DNA of 64,000 nt, taken from positions 62,001-126,000 of the forward strand of contig CAXIVB010000021.1 of assembly GCA_964035575.1 (NCBI GenBank). Direction: 5' to 3'. The position numbers and the translations under genes are program-made. The DNA comes from Rhynchopus sp. YZ270_cl-10. Taxonomy: Eukaryota; Euglenozoa; Diplonemea; Diplonemida; Diplonemidae. Every line of letters starts with the position of its first letter. The stretch's first letter is position 1. Below, in pieces: positions 26,068-37,395 of this stretch. The notes below the pieces were generated by a model. The model ran no database searches, was not told the DNA's origin, and saw nothing but the letters and a program-made list of their open reading frames with translations.

Positions 26068-26390
26068 GGGTGCTAAGTTAGTGTGCTACTTCGAAACCAA
26101 ACAACTCGTTCAGCAACAGCTAAAACTTGAAAAGACCTTTCTTATCAGAAAATTCTTTACAATTTTTATGATGTGTCCTGCTGTGGGCCTGATATGGCCC
26201 AAGGCGGAACCACTTTCATATGATGTAAATCCCGTACGTTCGTACAGAATATTACCCATGATGATTATTCTTACATTAGCGTGTAACACTAATTCTGACT
26301 GCGTTCTATTTCACACTTCAAATATTAGAACTGGATGTGGGGCTGCCAGTTTACTGGTGGTCCCGATCCAGCACACAACGCAAGCACCCT
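26068..26390 (+). ncRNA. Unidentified structured RNA X
   Basis: About 322 bases. Closing helix GGGTGCT/AGCACCC, then six T (26390-26395). Internal stem GCTGTGGGCC (26180-26189) with GGCCCAAGGC (26196-26205), and small hairpins around GTACGTTCGTAC and TTACA...TGTAA. Long blocks are shared with X' at 14900. Kinetoplastids are reported to lack RNase P RNA, so candidates include RNase MRP, telomerase or another Pol III RNA, but I see none of their diagnostic motifs with confidence. Confidence 0.82.
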
Positions 26391-26674
26391 TTTTTATATT
26401 ACCCCACCCAGTACCCCCCCTGTGTCTGTGTTGTTGCCTAAAAAAGCATCACCTTTTACAGGCTTCCTTGTGGGGAGTGTTCGGTCAAGTGATAGTGATG
26501 AAGAAGGACAGGGGCGAGTTTTCTCGTGAAATGCTTTGAAGCCTCTGACATTGAGAGGCTCGCTCCGACCTCTGTTTTTAATAACCCTTACCGGTAACCA
26601 CTGTGTATGTATGGTATGTATGGTATGTATGATATGTTGCCTTTGTGTGTTTGTTTTTGTTTTGTTAAAAAAGA

Positions 26675-26863
26675 GGGTATGCCACTCCTGGATGTTGTGC
26701 AGCTCCAGGGCAACATGTGTGAACGGACCAGGTTGCCCTGGCGACCCGTCACCCCAATGAGAAATTGCGTTAATATCATCAGTGCACAAGGCACTGTATC
26801 AGATATTAAGCTGATAAGAACAGATAATACACTTGATCTTAGCCAAAAGGCCGAGAAGGTATG
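26675..26863 (-). ncRNA. U2: U2 snRNA
   Basis: Complete gene, ~189 bases. 5' part TTCTCGGCCTTTTGGCTAAG, branch-pairing region GTGTATTATCTGTTC (GTATTA where most eukaryotes have GTAGTA), the TATCTGATACAG stem, a Sm-like AATTTCT, and stem-loop IV CCTGG-AGCTGCACAACAT-CCAGG. It spans the point where the second unit begins. Its upstream box is at 26896-26912. Confidence 0.95.
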
Positions 26864-27011
26864 ACTTCTTTTTAGTCCATACCAAATTCGACACCCATGT
26901 ACAGGGAAGCATGATGATGATCAATATTACTAGGAAACAACAAGGCAAACAGATTACACACCCATGTCACAGGGAAGTGAGCGAAGGTGATGATCAATCG
27001 TAGTAAAAACA

Positions 27012-27154
27012 AGGCCGCCGAAGCAGCTACACAAATTGCCAATGTGGCAACGCCGAAGCGGCCCATGGCGGGAATTGGGTAGTTTTCAACCAGCAATCTC
27101 TCCACAGCGTCCCTATTTGGTCATTGCTTATGGAATTATCCCGAGCGCAAGAAT
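27012..27154 (-). ncRNA. U4: U4 snRNA, second-unit copy
   Basis: Repeat of the gene at 227-369. Confidence 0.9.
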
Positions 27155-27315
27155 ACCTCCTTTTCTCCCAGTCGTGTCACAAAGCTATGTCAACAGGGAA
27201 GCGTGTTGGGGTGGTAACATAAAGACACCACGTAAAGCTAACACACCAGAACTACCACCACCAATGTGCCTCCCTGTAGACATCTGTGCAGCCGATAGGT
27301 GGAACAAACAAGGGC

Positions 27316-27475
27316 AAGACTGTACTCTACACAGGATCTGTTTTTGAGTGCATTCGTGTTGAAGATTGTTTTCTTCGGCACAAGACCAAAGCTGGATGAT
27401 GACATAGGTTGGGCATGTGCAGCATGAGCACTTGCGATGATTGTCACATACTTCTTGTATTGTTTTGTCTCTCCC
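27316..27475 (+). ncRNA. U3: U3 snoRNA (probable), second-unit copy
   Basis: Repeat of the gene at 531-690. Confidence 0.72.
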
Positions 27476-27675
27476 CTGTATGGCGCAGGGAAGAGTACCA
27501 GGCACAGCCCTTCCACTTACAGCTTGTTTTTAAGAAAAACCTCAAAAAAGGCTTCACATTACTTTTTTCACCTTCAAGGACATCTTGATCAATCAAGAAG
27601 TTACCACACTATCCTCGCTCTCAACATGCTTCCATGTGTAGCAAAGTGCATACAGCAATAGAACAAAACAGAGCC

Positions 27676-27786
27676 ATATCACGGTTCTTGCCCATATCGA
27701 ACTCATCTTTCGCCTTTTACTAAAGATGACCGTGGGTAAGAGCCACTAAGTGAAAGCATAATTTTTGAAGGGGCCTTTGTGTCTCA
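27676..27786 (+). ncRNA. U5: U5 snRNA, second-unit copy
   Basis: Repeat of the gene at 891-1001. Confidence 0.93.
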
Positions 27787-27862
27787 TCTGTTTTTAAGTC
27801 TTGACAACCACTACGCTTCCCTGAAGGTGTTGGAGTTTCGCATGTTGTTAAACTCAGCTAGA

Positions 27863-28007
27863 GGTTACATACCTTACTGGTGTCTGACCTGATCAACAAG
27901 GGCGTCGACACACCAGTGGCCCTTGCATTGCACTGCGCAGGGGATACTGGTGGCACTAGCTTCGGCTGGCTTGCACAGTGAAATTTTTGACAGCGGCGGT
28001 GCTGTGC
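27863..28007 (+). ncRNA. U1: U1 snRNA, second-unit copy
   Basis: Repeat of the gene at 1078-1222. Confidence 0.9.
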
Positions 28008-28308
28008 TTTGCACAAACCCGCCTTTTTAAACAAACAAACCAAAACAAACGTGATCACACAAACCATCATGTTACCCAGTAAACCCAGTAAACCCAGCAC
28101 ACTGGTCTAGAGGGATCGACCACTGAGTGGTGACCTGTGAGCACACAGGCACCTGCTCCGATGCAGTAGTGCAGCGCACTAAGTGTTGTGCTAAGGACTG
28201 GCCAAACTTGTTAAACCTGCTGACCCACAAACCGGTTTTCACAACCGAAGCAAAAACAAGGTCAGAAATAAAAAGCTCTTCAAAGGTTTTCGAACCTGAC
28301 TCAGTATT

Positions 28309-28427
28309 GGATTCGGCCATACTCTGGTGAATACACCTCATCCCGCCTGATTTGAGAAGTTAAGCACCAGCAGGCCTGGATAGTACTGGCGTGGGTGACC
28401 AGCTGGGAAGTCCGGGTGCTTGAATCC
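28309..28427 (+). rRNA. 5S: 5S rRNA gene 1, second-unit copy
   Basis: Repeat of 1524-1642. Confidence 0.96.
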
Positions 28428-28532
28428 TTTTTGCTTTTCTTCCGTGTTGGTGTGTGGTTTTCGGACATCCAGACCCTGACCCACCTCCAACAAGACAACC
28501 CTGTCTTGTATCCCTGTGTTTGTTGCACTATC

Positions 28533-28912
28533 CAGAGAGCAGAAATGAGGGGAGACTACACCACCGACGGTGCTTCAGCCTACAGGAGCATGCTGGAATG
28601 TGAATGCTGCATGACAGCATTCATAATTTCACCTTTGGTGAGATGGAGATGAGCGCAAAGGTGCAAAAATGCACAACAAAAACTGAGGAAGAGGCATCCA
28701 TACTCCCCAGAAGGGACGTGCGCACCTGCAGCCAAAAATTCTCCTGTGCTTAATATCATGCGCGCTGGGGATGCCGAAATAGCTAAACTGTTGCAAGAAG
28801 TGGGACTAATTCCCAGGCAGTTGCCCTGTACAACATGCAAGTCCACAATGCCAGAAACACTGTACTGGACACCAAGATACTCCAAGAAGATCGCAAACTG
28901 GCCTTATTTTAG
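28533..28912 (+). ncRNA. RNA 'Y' candidate, second-unit copy
   Basis: Repeat of 1748-2127, with its dyad element at 28474-28509. Confidence 0.5.
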
Positions 28913-29063
28913 GTGAAATGACCTAATGCAGAGTGCAGCGGAACAGGGGAGACAAATAAAGTTTCCTGTACCATGCAACACCCAAGACCTTTTGCACAAG
29001 TGAAGCAAAAACAAGCTCAGAAATATAAAGCTCTTCAAAGGTTTTCCACCCAGACCCATTATT

Positions 29064-29182
29064 GGATTCGGCCATACTCTGGTGAATACACCTCATCCCG
29101 CCTGATTTGAGAAGTTAAGCACCAGCAGGCCTGGATAGTACTGGCGTGGGTGACCAGCTGGGAAGTCCGGGTGCTTGAATCC
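29064..29182 (+). rRNA. 5S: 5S rRNA gene 2, second-unit copy
   Basis: Repeat of 2279-2397. Confidence 0.96.
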
Positions 29183-29265
29183 TTTTTTCCTTATTTGTGG
29201 TGTAACACACAGAAGTTGGTCGAAAAGTGAACTGATAGTATTCAGCGCAAAGCATGATTATTGAA

Positions 29266-29337
29266 GGGTATATAGCTCAGTGGTAGAGCATTCGGCTGCA
29301 GTCCGAACGGTCCCTGGTTCGAACCCGGGTGTGCCCT
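29266..29337 (+). tRNA. tRNA-Cys(GCA), second-unit copy
   Basis: Repeat of the gene at 2481. Confidence 0.97.
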
Positions 29338-29438
29338 CTCTTTTTGTTTCAAGACCAGATTTTCTCTTGAGTGTTACTTCTCCCTTTTTGGTTTTGAATT
29401 CCATCCCCACCTTGTAAAGATTCGTTTAAGAAATGTAA

Positions 29439-29511
29439 GGGGGTTTAGCTCAAATGGTAGAGCGCTCGCTCAGCATGCGAGAGGTAGAGGGATCGATACC
29501 CTCAATCTCCA
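29439..29511 (+). tRNA. tRNA-Ala(AGC), C33, second-unit copy
   Basis: Repeat of the gene at 2654; C33 retained. Confidence 0.93.
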
Positions 29512-29602
29512 AACATTTTTTGGCTTGGAAACACTGTTGTGATATTTCCAGATCTCGATTCTTTTTGGTACCAAAGAAAAAGAAGGAAGCGACAGAATTG
29601 TA

Positions 29603-29674
29603 TCTCCTATGGTGTAGTGGTTAGCACTCGAGACTCTGAATCTCGCGACCGCGGTTCGAATCCGCGTAGGAGAA
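29603..29674 (+). tRNA. tRNA-Gln(CTG), second-unit copy
   Basis: Repeat of the gene at 2818. Confidence 0.97.
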
Positions 29675-29767
29675 CTTTCCTTTTTCTCCGTTTCGTCCCT
29701 TGTTATTCTCCTCTATGACTGGTTGAAACACATTCCCACTTCCATATTCTTGTTGGCTTTTATTGAA

Positions 29768-29849
29768 GGCGAGATGGCCGAGTGGTCTAAGGCGCCAGGT
29801 TAAGGCCCTGGTCCCTTCGGGGGCGTGGGTTCAAACCCCACTCTCGTCA
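29768..29849 (+). tRNA. tRNA-Leu(AAG), second-unit copy
   Basis: Repeat of the gene at 2983. Confidence 0.97.
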
Positions 29850-29938
29850 CTTGTTATTCTTTTTCATTTTCATTTTCAATCTATCCCTTTTGTTTTGTTT
29901 TCAAGATTGTGCAAAACACAAAAAGCACACTTGTCAGG

Positions 29939-30011
29939 TCCTCCTTGGCGCAGTCGGTAGCGCGTCAGGCTGTTAACCTGCAGGTCGTTGGTTCGAACCC
30001 AACAGGAGGAG
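29939..30011 (+). tRNA. tRNA-Asn(GTT), second-unit copy
   Basis: Repeat of the gene at 3154. Confidence 0.97.
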
Positions 30012-30070
30012 ACTTTTTTCCCTTCTCAAACCATTTTCTGTTCTTTGCAAAAGTCATAAAAAACTGGGAA

Positions 30071-30152
30071 GGCGAGATGGCCGAGCGGTCTAAGGCGCCA
30101 GGTTTAGGCCCTGGTCTCTTCGGAGGCGTGGGTTCAAACCCCACTCTCGTCA
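30071..30152 (+). tRNA. tRNA-Leu(TAG), second-unit copy
   Basis: Repeat of the gene at 3286. Confidence 0.97.
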
Positions 30153-30216
30153 CGTTATTACCATTTTTCCGCAGAAAACCCACCTCTTGTGGAAAACAGT
30201 TCCGGTCATTATTGTA

Positions 30217-30289
30217 GCAGCTATCGTCTAGTGGTTAGGACGCTCGCCTCACACGCGAGAGATCGTCGGTTCAATCCCGACTAGCTGTA
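30217..30289 (+). tRNA. tRNA-Val(CAC), second-unit copy
   Basis: Repeat of the gene at 3432. Confidence 0.96.
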
Positions 30290-30379
30290 ATTTCTTTTTG
30301 AACTTTCCTTCACATTTTCGTTCAATGCAACGATCGAAAAGATGTCCCCATGCAGATAATAGTTTTGCCTACTATCAGA

Positions 30380-30451
30380 TCCGCTGTAGTATAGTGGTTA
30401 GAACAGCCGGCTCTCACCCGGCAGACCGGGGTTCAATTCCCCGCAGCGGAA
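30380..30451 (+). tRNA. tRNA-Glu(CTC), second-unit copy
   Basis: Repeat of the gene at 3595. No copy exists in the reverse array within the window. Confidence 0.97.
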
Positions 30452-30545
30452 AATACCTTTTTTTAGACCAAGTTTTGGAGAGAAGAATTTCTGACTTTTG
30501 AATATTAACGCCATCATGTAAATCTGGATGAAGAAAATAATCAGT

Positions 30546-30617
30546 GGCTTAGTGGTCTAGTGGCATGATTCTCGCTTCGGGTGCGAGAGGTCCAGGGTTC
30601 GATTCCCTGCTGAGCCC
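30546..30617 (+). tRNA. tRNA-Pro(CGG), second-unit copy
   Basis: Repeat of the gene at 3761. No reverse-array copy within the window. Confidence 0.97.
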
Positions 30618-30831
30618 CTCTTTTTATTTAGGTAGTTTCTTGCTTGGGAATTGTTTAGAAAAATTATTTCCACATCTTTTCGACCACCAAAATCCCAAGA
30701 TGAAGAAGTTTGGAAAAGTGCATTTTTGTGAAAGTATTTTGCCATATCTTTGTTGTCACCAAAATCCCAAGATGGTGAGAGAATCTTGAAAAATCATTTT
30801 CCATATTTTCACTTCCCAGTGAAAAAGAGAA

Positions 30832-30904
30832 TACCCATGGTGGGGATCGAACCCACAATCTTTCGCTTAGGAAGCGAACGCCTTATCCATTGGGCTACAC
30901 GGGC
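30832..30904 (-). tRNA. tRNA-Arg(CCT), second-unit copy
   Basis: Repeat of the gene at 4047. Confidence 0.96.
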
Positions 30905-31010
30905 CTAATAGTTTTACCTTCTTTCCTTTTCTCTGGGGTGGTCAAATTTAGGACAAGAGACTTTTCTGCATGACCACCCCACAATGATTCTTTGGTTTAA
31001 ATGAATGTGA

Positions 31011-31083
31011 GCCTCCCTAGCTCAGTCGGTAGAGCGCAAGGCCCTTAACCTTGTGGTCGCGGGTTCGAGCCCCGCGGGAGGTG
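31011..31083 (+). tRNA. tRNA-Lys(CTT), second-unit copy
   Basis: Repeat of the gene at 4226. Confidence 0.95.
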
Positions 31084-31901
31084 CTTTTCTTTTTGAATGT
31101 TCACGATTTTGCAGGTTTCTGAGATTTTGAGGCAAATGAAAACCAAAAAATATTTCCTCCACTTGATCTCAGTTCTGTTTCGTTGGCAAGTTGAGAGTGG
31201 AATTTGGGTGAAAATATGTGTTTTCCGAACCAACACAGGACTCCCACCGACCGGTGTAGGTTTTGCGTTCAACCAGGTGTGAACTGCTTCCACTCGCGAA
31301 AAGTGCCAGACCCTTTTGCTGGGGATAGCACGTTTCAGCCCCACAACTTATCTCCTTTCTGGGCATGTCCAGTGTGCTCAGCTGCCGCTTCTTGGCGACT
31401 CACCAGTACAGAGTGGTGGAATCCAGCACAGAATGGAATGGCTGGGAAATCCTTAGCAATCCATAATTCAGATGGAAAAACTCCTGACCCGGCTATTGAA
31501 TTTTCGGATCATTTTCTCAGTCACAATGCAAGCACAGAATGGAAACCAAAACCAAGCACAGAATGGAACACGGCTATAAGACTCCAGCCATTCCATTCTG
31601 TGCTGGTTTTTCGTTTCCATTCTGTGCTTGCATTGTGACTGAGAAAATGATCTGAAAATTCAATACCCGGGTCAGGAGTTTTTTTTTCCACTCCTAACAA
31701 ATCCTTACAGTAAGCCTATAAGTCTCCAGCCATTCCATTCTGTGCTGGTTTTTGGAGCCCATTCTGTGAGCACTCGCTCGGGCCTGTACTGGAGTATAGC
31801 GGCCAGGCCATCTCCCTTCTGCGTTCCTGCCTGTCACATCCAGTGCTCAGTTGCTGCTTCTTCAGCACAACCGCATCACATCACATCACCAAAAAATAGA
31901 A
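31084..31901. other. Spacer with palindrome, second-unit copy
   Basis: Repeat of 4299-5116; palindrome at 31475-31690. Confidence 0.6.
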
Positions 31902-31973
31902 AGGCAACTGGGGGGATCGAACCCCCGACCCTTGGTTTACAAGACCAATGCTCTGCCACTGAGCTAAATCGCC
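31902..31973 (-). tRNA. tRNA-Thr(TGT), second-unit copy
   Basis: Repeat of the gene at 5117. Confidence 0.97.
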
Positions 31974-32055
31974 GCTGATTAAGATGCTTTTGCTGTTTCT
32001 CCTGCGAAGAAGTTTTTCAAGACAACACAGAAAGGAAAGTGTGTAAAAAAAGAAA

Positions 32056-32126
32056 TGACCCTAGACGGAATCGAACCGCCGTTGATGGATTTGGAATCCA
32101 TAGTGCTACCGCTACACCATAGGGCC
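32056..32126 (-). tRNA. tRNA-Trp(CCA), second-unit copy
   Basis: Repeat of the gene at 5271. Confidence 0.96.
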
Positions 32127-32211
32127 CATGATTTAGGGCTTCAATGCGTTTAGCATGAAGGTGGAAATTTTGCTGAAAATCCCACACAAAGGAAAAAGAC
32201 ACACAAAAAAG

Positions 32212-32284
32212 TGCGAGGTGCCAGGATCGAACTGACGACCTTAGGATTATGGGACCTACGCGCTCCCGACTGCGCCAACCTCGC
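32212..32284 (-). tRNA. tRNA-Met(CAT) elongator, C33, second-unit copy
   Basis: Repeat of the gene at 5427. Confidence 0.92.
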
Positions 32285-32408
32285 CTTGATATTATCGTAT
32301 CATTAAGAAATACATGGGGTGCAAATTTCTACAGGTTTGTGTGGCAAAAAAATTTTTTTGAGCCAAATAATTTTATGGGCTTCTGTGAAAACAATGACAG
32401 TTGTAGAA

Positions 32409-32425
32409 CCTCTCGTAGCTCAATT
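32409..32425 (+). pseudogene. tRNA-Tyr fragment cut by the inversion junction
   Basis: Only the first 17 bases (CCTCTCGTAGCTCAATT) remain, i.e. the acceptor 5' strand and part of the D-arm. The next bases belong to the reverse strand of satellite DNA at unit position ~21336. Confidence 0.95.
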
Positions 32426-34074
32426 TTTGATTTTGGTGTTGCAAAAATTTTCGAAAATCCTGAAAAGTGCCCAAAAACACGTAAAAACACGTGTATAGGC
32501 ACACCCTATCGGCCCCCAGCATTGCCCAGGATTGTTGCAAATTTTCCCTGCATGGGGGCCCTCCGGGCCCCCTGGACCCATTGCGACCCGATTGGTTCAC
32601 ATTCCTGGAAAATTTGGTCCCTAAGACACATACGTGGTTAACATACCCCTGAAAAACACCCTATTTTTGACCCTAAAAAACACCCTATTTTTGACCCTGA
32701 AAACATGATTTTAGCAAATAGGGCAACTAGTTTGGTGATCCAGCGACCGACTCATGGGCCCAGTATGTCCAACAGGGCCATATGTTTGGTAAATTTTACC
32801 GGGGGCAAGGGGATGTACAAAAAAAAAGTGGATTTTTTACCTTAAAAAAATGGCCAAAAATAGGCCAAAAATGGCCATTTTTCGGCCATGTGACCCCCAC
32901 AGCAACCCTATATAGACCCCCAAAAACCTAATATTTTTTTCCCAGCGATGTGTCCTGGGGGCCCTTCGGGCCCCCAGGACACATCGCAACCCCGTTTTTT
33001 CAAAAAGTTGGCCCTACGGGCCAACTTTTTGAGGTGGCCTGTAGGGTGACCCCTTCAAAAAGCTGGAACCCGGATTTTGGGGTCAGGGGTCCCTTTATGC
33101 ACTTTTATGTATAAAAAAATGTCTGGGGCGAGAAAATGCAAATTTTTGCCTGCAAACACACTGCATACTACGACAGGACCATATTCCATCTTATCAGGAA
33201 AAATTTCGGAGGTGTTAGTCATAAAAACAATTTAAAATTTTTTGAAAAAACATGAGATCTGGATAAAAGTTTTGACTGTACCTGTGGAAGGTGGGATTTT
33301 GCCTGTGTTTTGACTTTTTTTTTCAGTAAATAAACTTCTACTCATCTCCGGAGGCCGTCCGAGGTCGCAATTAACTCATTTTGACACTTTAGGGCCATAT
33401 ACCGCCCGTTTTTTCAAAAAGTTGAAAATTTTGGCCCCCAGGATTGGGTACAGCGTGTACTGAACCCTGATTTTCGAAAAATCTCAACTTTTGAAATTCG
33501 TCACTTATGGCAGCATGTATCTGACACCCAATTTTGACTTTTCCCGTGAATCCATTCTGGTGCATATACACTATCTGGCACCCCTGAGTCCATTGCGGGG
33601 TCGTTTTTTCAAAAAGTCGACCGGACTAATACCTAATATGACCCTGGGTATAGCGTACCGTCTCAGAAACACCCCAAAATCAGTGTTTTTGAAGGGTTCT
33701 CACAGCTAAAATCGATGAAAAAATGTCAAAATCACTTTCCCGTGACCCAATAGCGTGAAATATGGCCCATGTGGGCCCCCAGGACCTATAACACCCCCAA
33801 TCGGTCGATTCCATGCATATTTCACACCCCCAGATATATGTGCCCATGGGGTGCCAGACCCCAAAATCATGATTTTTTCATGATTTTTGGCCCGATGCAC
33901 TGACCTGCAGGGCCATATCGTCTACCGGGGCAACCACATTTTTGAAAATTCGGCCTTGCATAGGGCCCAGTATGTCCCACAGGGTATGTTGCCCCAGATT
34001 CAGGTCCCCGCACAAGCCAAACCAATATTTTAAAATCGATTTTTTTGAAAAAAATATTTTTCAAAAAAAATCGT
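32425..34074. other. Satellite spacer, reverse copy
   Basis: Reverse complement of 19691-21340, with hairpins at 32945-32987 and 33001-33031. No gene. Confidence 0.7.
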
Positions 34075-35677
34075 CATTTTTCCGATTTTCGTCATTTTTA
34101 CAGTTTTGCACACCCTGAAAATCGATTTTTTCGGCTCCGCCGGTGAAATATCGACATAATTTAGGTATGTTATGTGCATAATATACCCATTAGAGCCCAT
34201 TCAAGTCACATTCCGACCATTTTTCGTGAAAAAATGCAACTTTTTGTCACCGTGACCCCGAAAAATGACGATTTTTTGGTCGATTTTTTCGGCCAAAAAT
34301 TTCGTACCACAGGGCCATACCATATACTGGGATTATCAACTTTTTGAAAATACGGCCTGGTATTCGGGTGTATATGTCCCATGGGGCCCATAGTAACCTT
34401 ACTGGGTCATGCCGAAAGCCAATCTTAATAGTAAAATTCGATTTTCTGTGAAAAATATTTTGACCAAAAAATCGTCATTTTTCCGATTTTCGTCATTTTT
34501 ACAGTTTTGCACACCCTGAAAATCGATTTTTTCGGCTCCGCCGGTGAAATATCGACATAATTTAGGTATGTTATGTGCATAATATACCCATTAGAGCCCA
34601 TTCAAGTCACATTCCGACCATTTTTCGTGAAAAAATGCAACTTTTTGTCACCGTGACCCCGAAAAATGACGATTTTTTGGTCGATTTTTTCGGCCAAAAA
34701 TTTCGTACCACAGGGCCATACCATATACTGGGATTATCAACTTTTTGAAAATACGGCCTGGTATTCGGGTGTATATGTCCCATGGGGCCCATAGTAACCT
34801 TACTGGGTCATGCCGAAAGCCAATCTTAATAGTAAAATTCGATTTTCTGTGAAAAATATTTTGACCAAAAAATCGTCATTTTTCCGATTTTCGTCATTTT
34901 TACAGTTTTGCACACCCTGAAAATCGATTTTTTCGGCTCCGCCGGTGAAATATCGACATAATTTAGGTATGTTATGTGCATAATATACCCATTAGAGCCC
35001 ATTCAAGTCACATTCCGACCATTTTTCGTGAAAAAATGCAACTTTTTGTCACCGTGACCCCGAAAAATGACGATTTTTTGGTCGATTTTTTCGGCCAAAA
35101 ATTTCGTACCACAGGGCCATACCATATACTGGGATTATCAACTTTTTGAAAATACGGCCTGGTATTCGGGTGTATATGTCCCATGGGGCCCATAGTAACC
35201 TTACTGGGTCATGCCGAAAGCCAATCTTAATAGTAAAATTCGATTTTCTGTGAAAAATATTTTGACCAAAAAATCGTCATTTTTCCGATTTTCGTCATTT
35301 TTACAGTTTTGCACACCCTGAAAATCGATTTTTTCGGCTCCGCCGGTGAAATATCGACATAATTTAGGTATGTTATGTGCATAATATACCCATTAGAGCC
35401 CATTCAAGTCACATTCCGACCATTTTTCGTGAAAAAATGCAACTTTTTGTCACCGTGACCCCGAAAAATGACGATTTTTTGGTCGATTTTTTCGGCCAAA
35501 AATTTCGTACCACAGGGCCATACCATATACTGGGATTATCAACTTTTTGAAAATACGGCCTGGTATTCGGGTGTATATGTCCCATGGGGCCCATAGTAAC
35601 CTTACTGGGTCATGCCCAAAGCCAATCTTAATAGTAAAATTCGATTTTCTGTGAAAAATATTTTCACCAAAAAATCG
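34075..35677. repeat. 401-bp tandem array, four units
   Basis: Reverse copy of the 17286-19690 array with exactly 802 bp fewer. The unit at its left edge has the internal sequence type rather than the edge variant seen at 19667-19690. Confidence 0.95.
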
Positions 35678-37133
35678 ACTTTTTTCAAAATATTTCTCAG
35701 TTAGACAGTGTGTGATGCTCGGATCTGAGCGTACGACCCCGCAATTGACTCAGATGTGCTCAAATACCCCATATACCCAAGAAAATTGCATTTTCGAGTG
35801 AAAAGAAGGTTCGTACAGAGGTCATATGCCTGTGTACAGGTATATTTGCCTGTAACCCCTATGTTTGAGCACCGGCTAAGTTGTAGAGAGGGCCTGATAC
35901 TCGGAATTGACCGTGCGACCCCGCAATTGACTCAGATTGGCCCAAAAACCCTATATACCCAAGATTTCTTCATTTTCGTGCAAATTTGAGGTATTTAGAT
36001 ATGGTTGTTTGCATGTTACACCAAAATACAGGTGTTTGTTGCACCTGTAAAATTTGAGACATTGTGTGATGCTCTAATCTGATCGTACGACCCCGCAATT
36101 GACTCAAAAATGTCCAAAAACCCCACATTCCCAAGATTTTTGCATTTTCGAGCATATATGAGCCATTTAGATATGATTATTAGCCATTTTACCCAATATA
36201 CAGGTGTTTGTTGCATAGCTAAAATTCTAGACATTGTCTGATGCTCGGATCTGACCGTACGACCCCGCAATTGACTCAGATGTGCCCAAAAACCCTATAT
36301 ACCCAAGATTTCTTCATTTTCATGCGTATTTGAGACATTCAGATATGGTTATATGCATTTTACACCAAAATACATGTGATTGTTGCTTTTTTGAAATTCT
36401 AGACATTGTGTGATACTCGGATCTGATCGTGCGACCCCGCAATGAACTCAAATGTGCCCAAAAACCCCATATTCCCAAGATTATTGCATTTTAGAGCATT
36501 TTTAAGCTACTTACATGTGGTTATTAGCCATTTTACCCAAAATAGACATGTTTATTGCATAGTTGAAATTCTAGGTATTGTGTGATGCTCGGATCTGATC
36601 GTGCGACCCCGCAATTGACTCAGATGTGCCCAAAAAACCCATATTCCCAAGATTTTTGCATTTTCGTGCAAATTTAAGGTATTCAGATATGGTTATATGC
36701 ATGTTACACCAAAATACAGGTGTTTGTTGCACCTGTAAAATTCTAGACATTATGTGATGCTCAGATCTGATCGTACGACCCCGCAATGAACTCAGATGTG
36801 CCCAAAAACCCCATATTCCCAAGATTTTTGCGTTTTAGAGCACATTCTAATTGCTTAGATAGGGTATAAAGGCATTTTGCCCATATTTTTGCGACATTTT
36901 ACCGATTAGGATACTTCTGATGCTCCAATCAAATCGTCCGACCCCGCAATGGATTCAGAATGGCCCAAAAACCCTATATTCCCAAGATTTTTGCACTTTT
37001 AAGGGTTTCTGACATCCTTAGATAGGATAAAGAGGCATTTTCAGGTATTTTGATAAACGGACATTTTGTCTATTAGGATATGTGTGATGCTCAGATTGAT
37101 TCATCTGACCTCATAATGGATTCAGGAGCCCCT
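35678..37133. repeat. ~170-bp satellite array, reverse copy
   Basis: Reverse complement of 15830-17285. Confidence 0.85.
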
Positions 37134-37240
37134 AAATATGCCATTTTCCCAAAAATTTCTCACTTTTGACAATTTTGAAGATTCTCAGAAAGAGTGAGGA
37201 GACAAAAAAATGAGAAAAATCTGAAAAAGTCAAAATATAT

Positions 37241-37304
37241 TATCTGTCTCAGGTGTTGAACCCGGGACCGAAAGAATATCGGACCACGGTACAACACACT
37301 AGGA
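37241..37304 (-). pseudogene. tRNA-like relic, reverse copy
   Basis: Reverse complement of 15659-15722. Confidence 0.35.
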
Positions 37305-37395
37305 TTTTCTGACGCAAGTATTTTTTTAGTTTTTTATGGATGCGCACAGCTAAGAACCGGTCTGACAATTTAGATCTATTTTTCGGTGTATTTAT

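Larger units (their letters stand above)
1..26785. repeat. Full 26,785-bp RNA-gene unit, forward orientation
   Basis: Position 1 reappears at 26786, in the middle of the U2 gene, and the direct match continues to 32425, so this is one period of a tandem array. The unit carries 48 tRNA genes, four 5S genes, U1-U6 RNAs, four SL RNA genes, SRP RNA and three unidentified RNA genes. The window edge cuts the first U2 gene, so the array probably continues to the left. Confidence 0.9.
26786..32425. repeat. Second RNA-gene unit, truncated (unit positions 1-5640)
   Basis: Direct repeat of 1-5640 at offset 26785; lines compared are identical. It ends inside tRNA-Tyr, where the sequence switches to the opposite strand of the array. 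Confidence 0.95.

Noticed and set aside
26066-26539. 157-aa open frame
   Set aside because: Covers RNA X; paralogue X' has length changes that do not keep the frame, whereas RNA pairing is kept.
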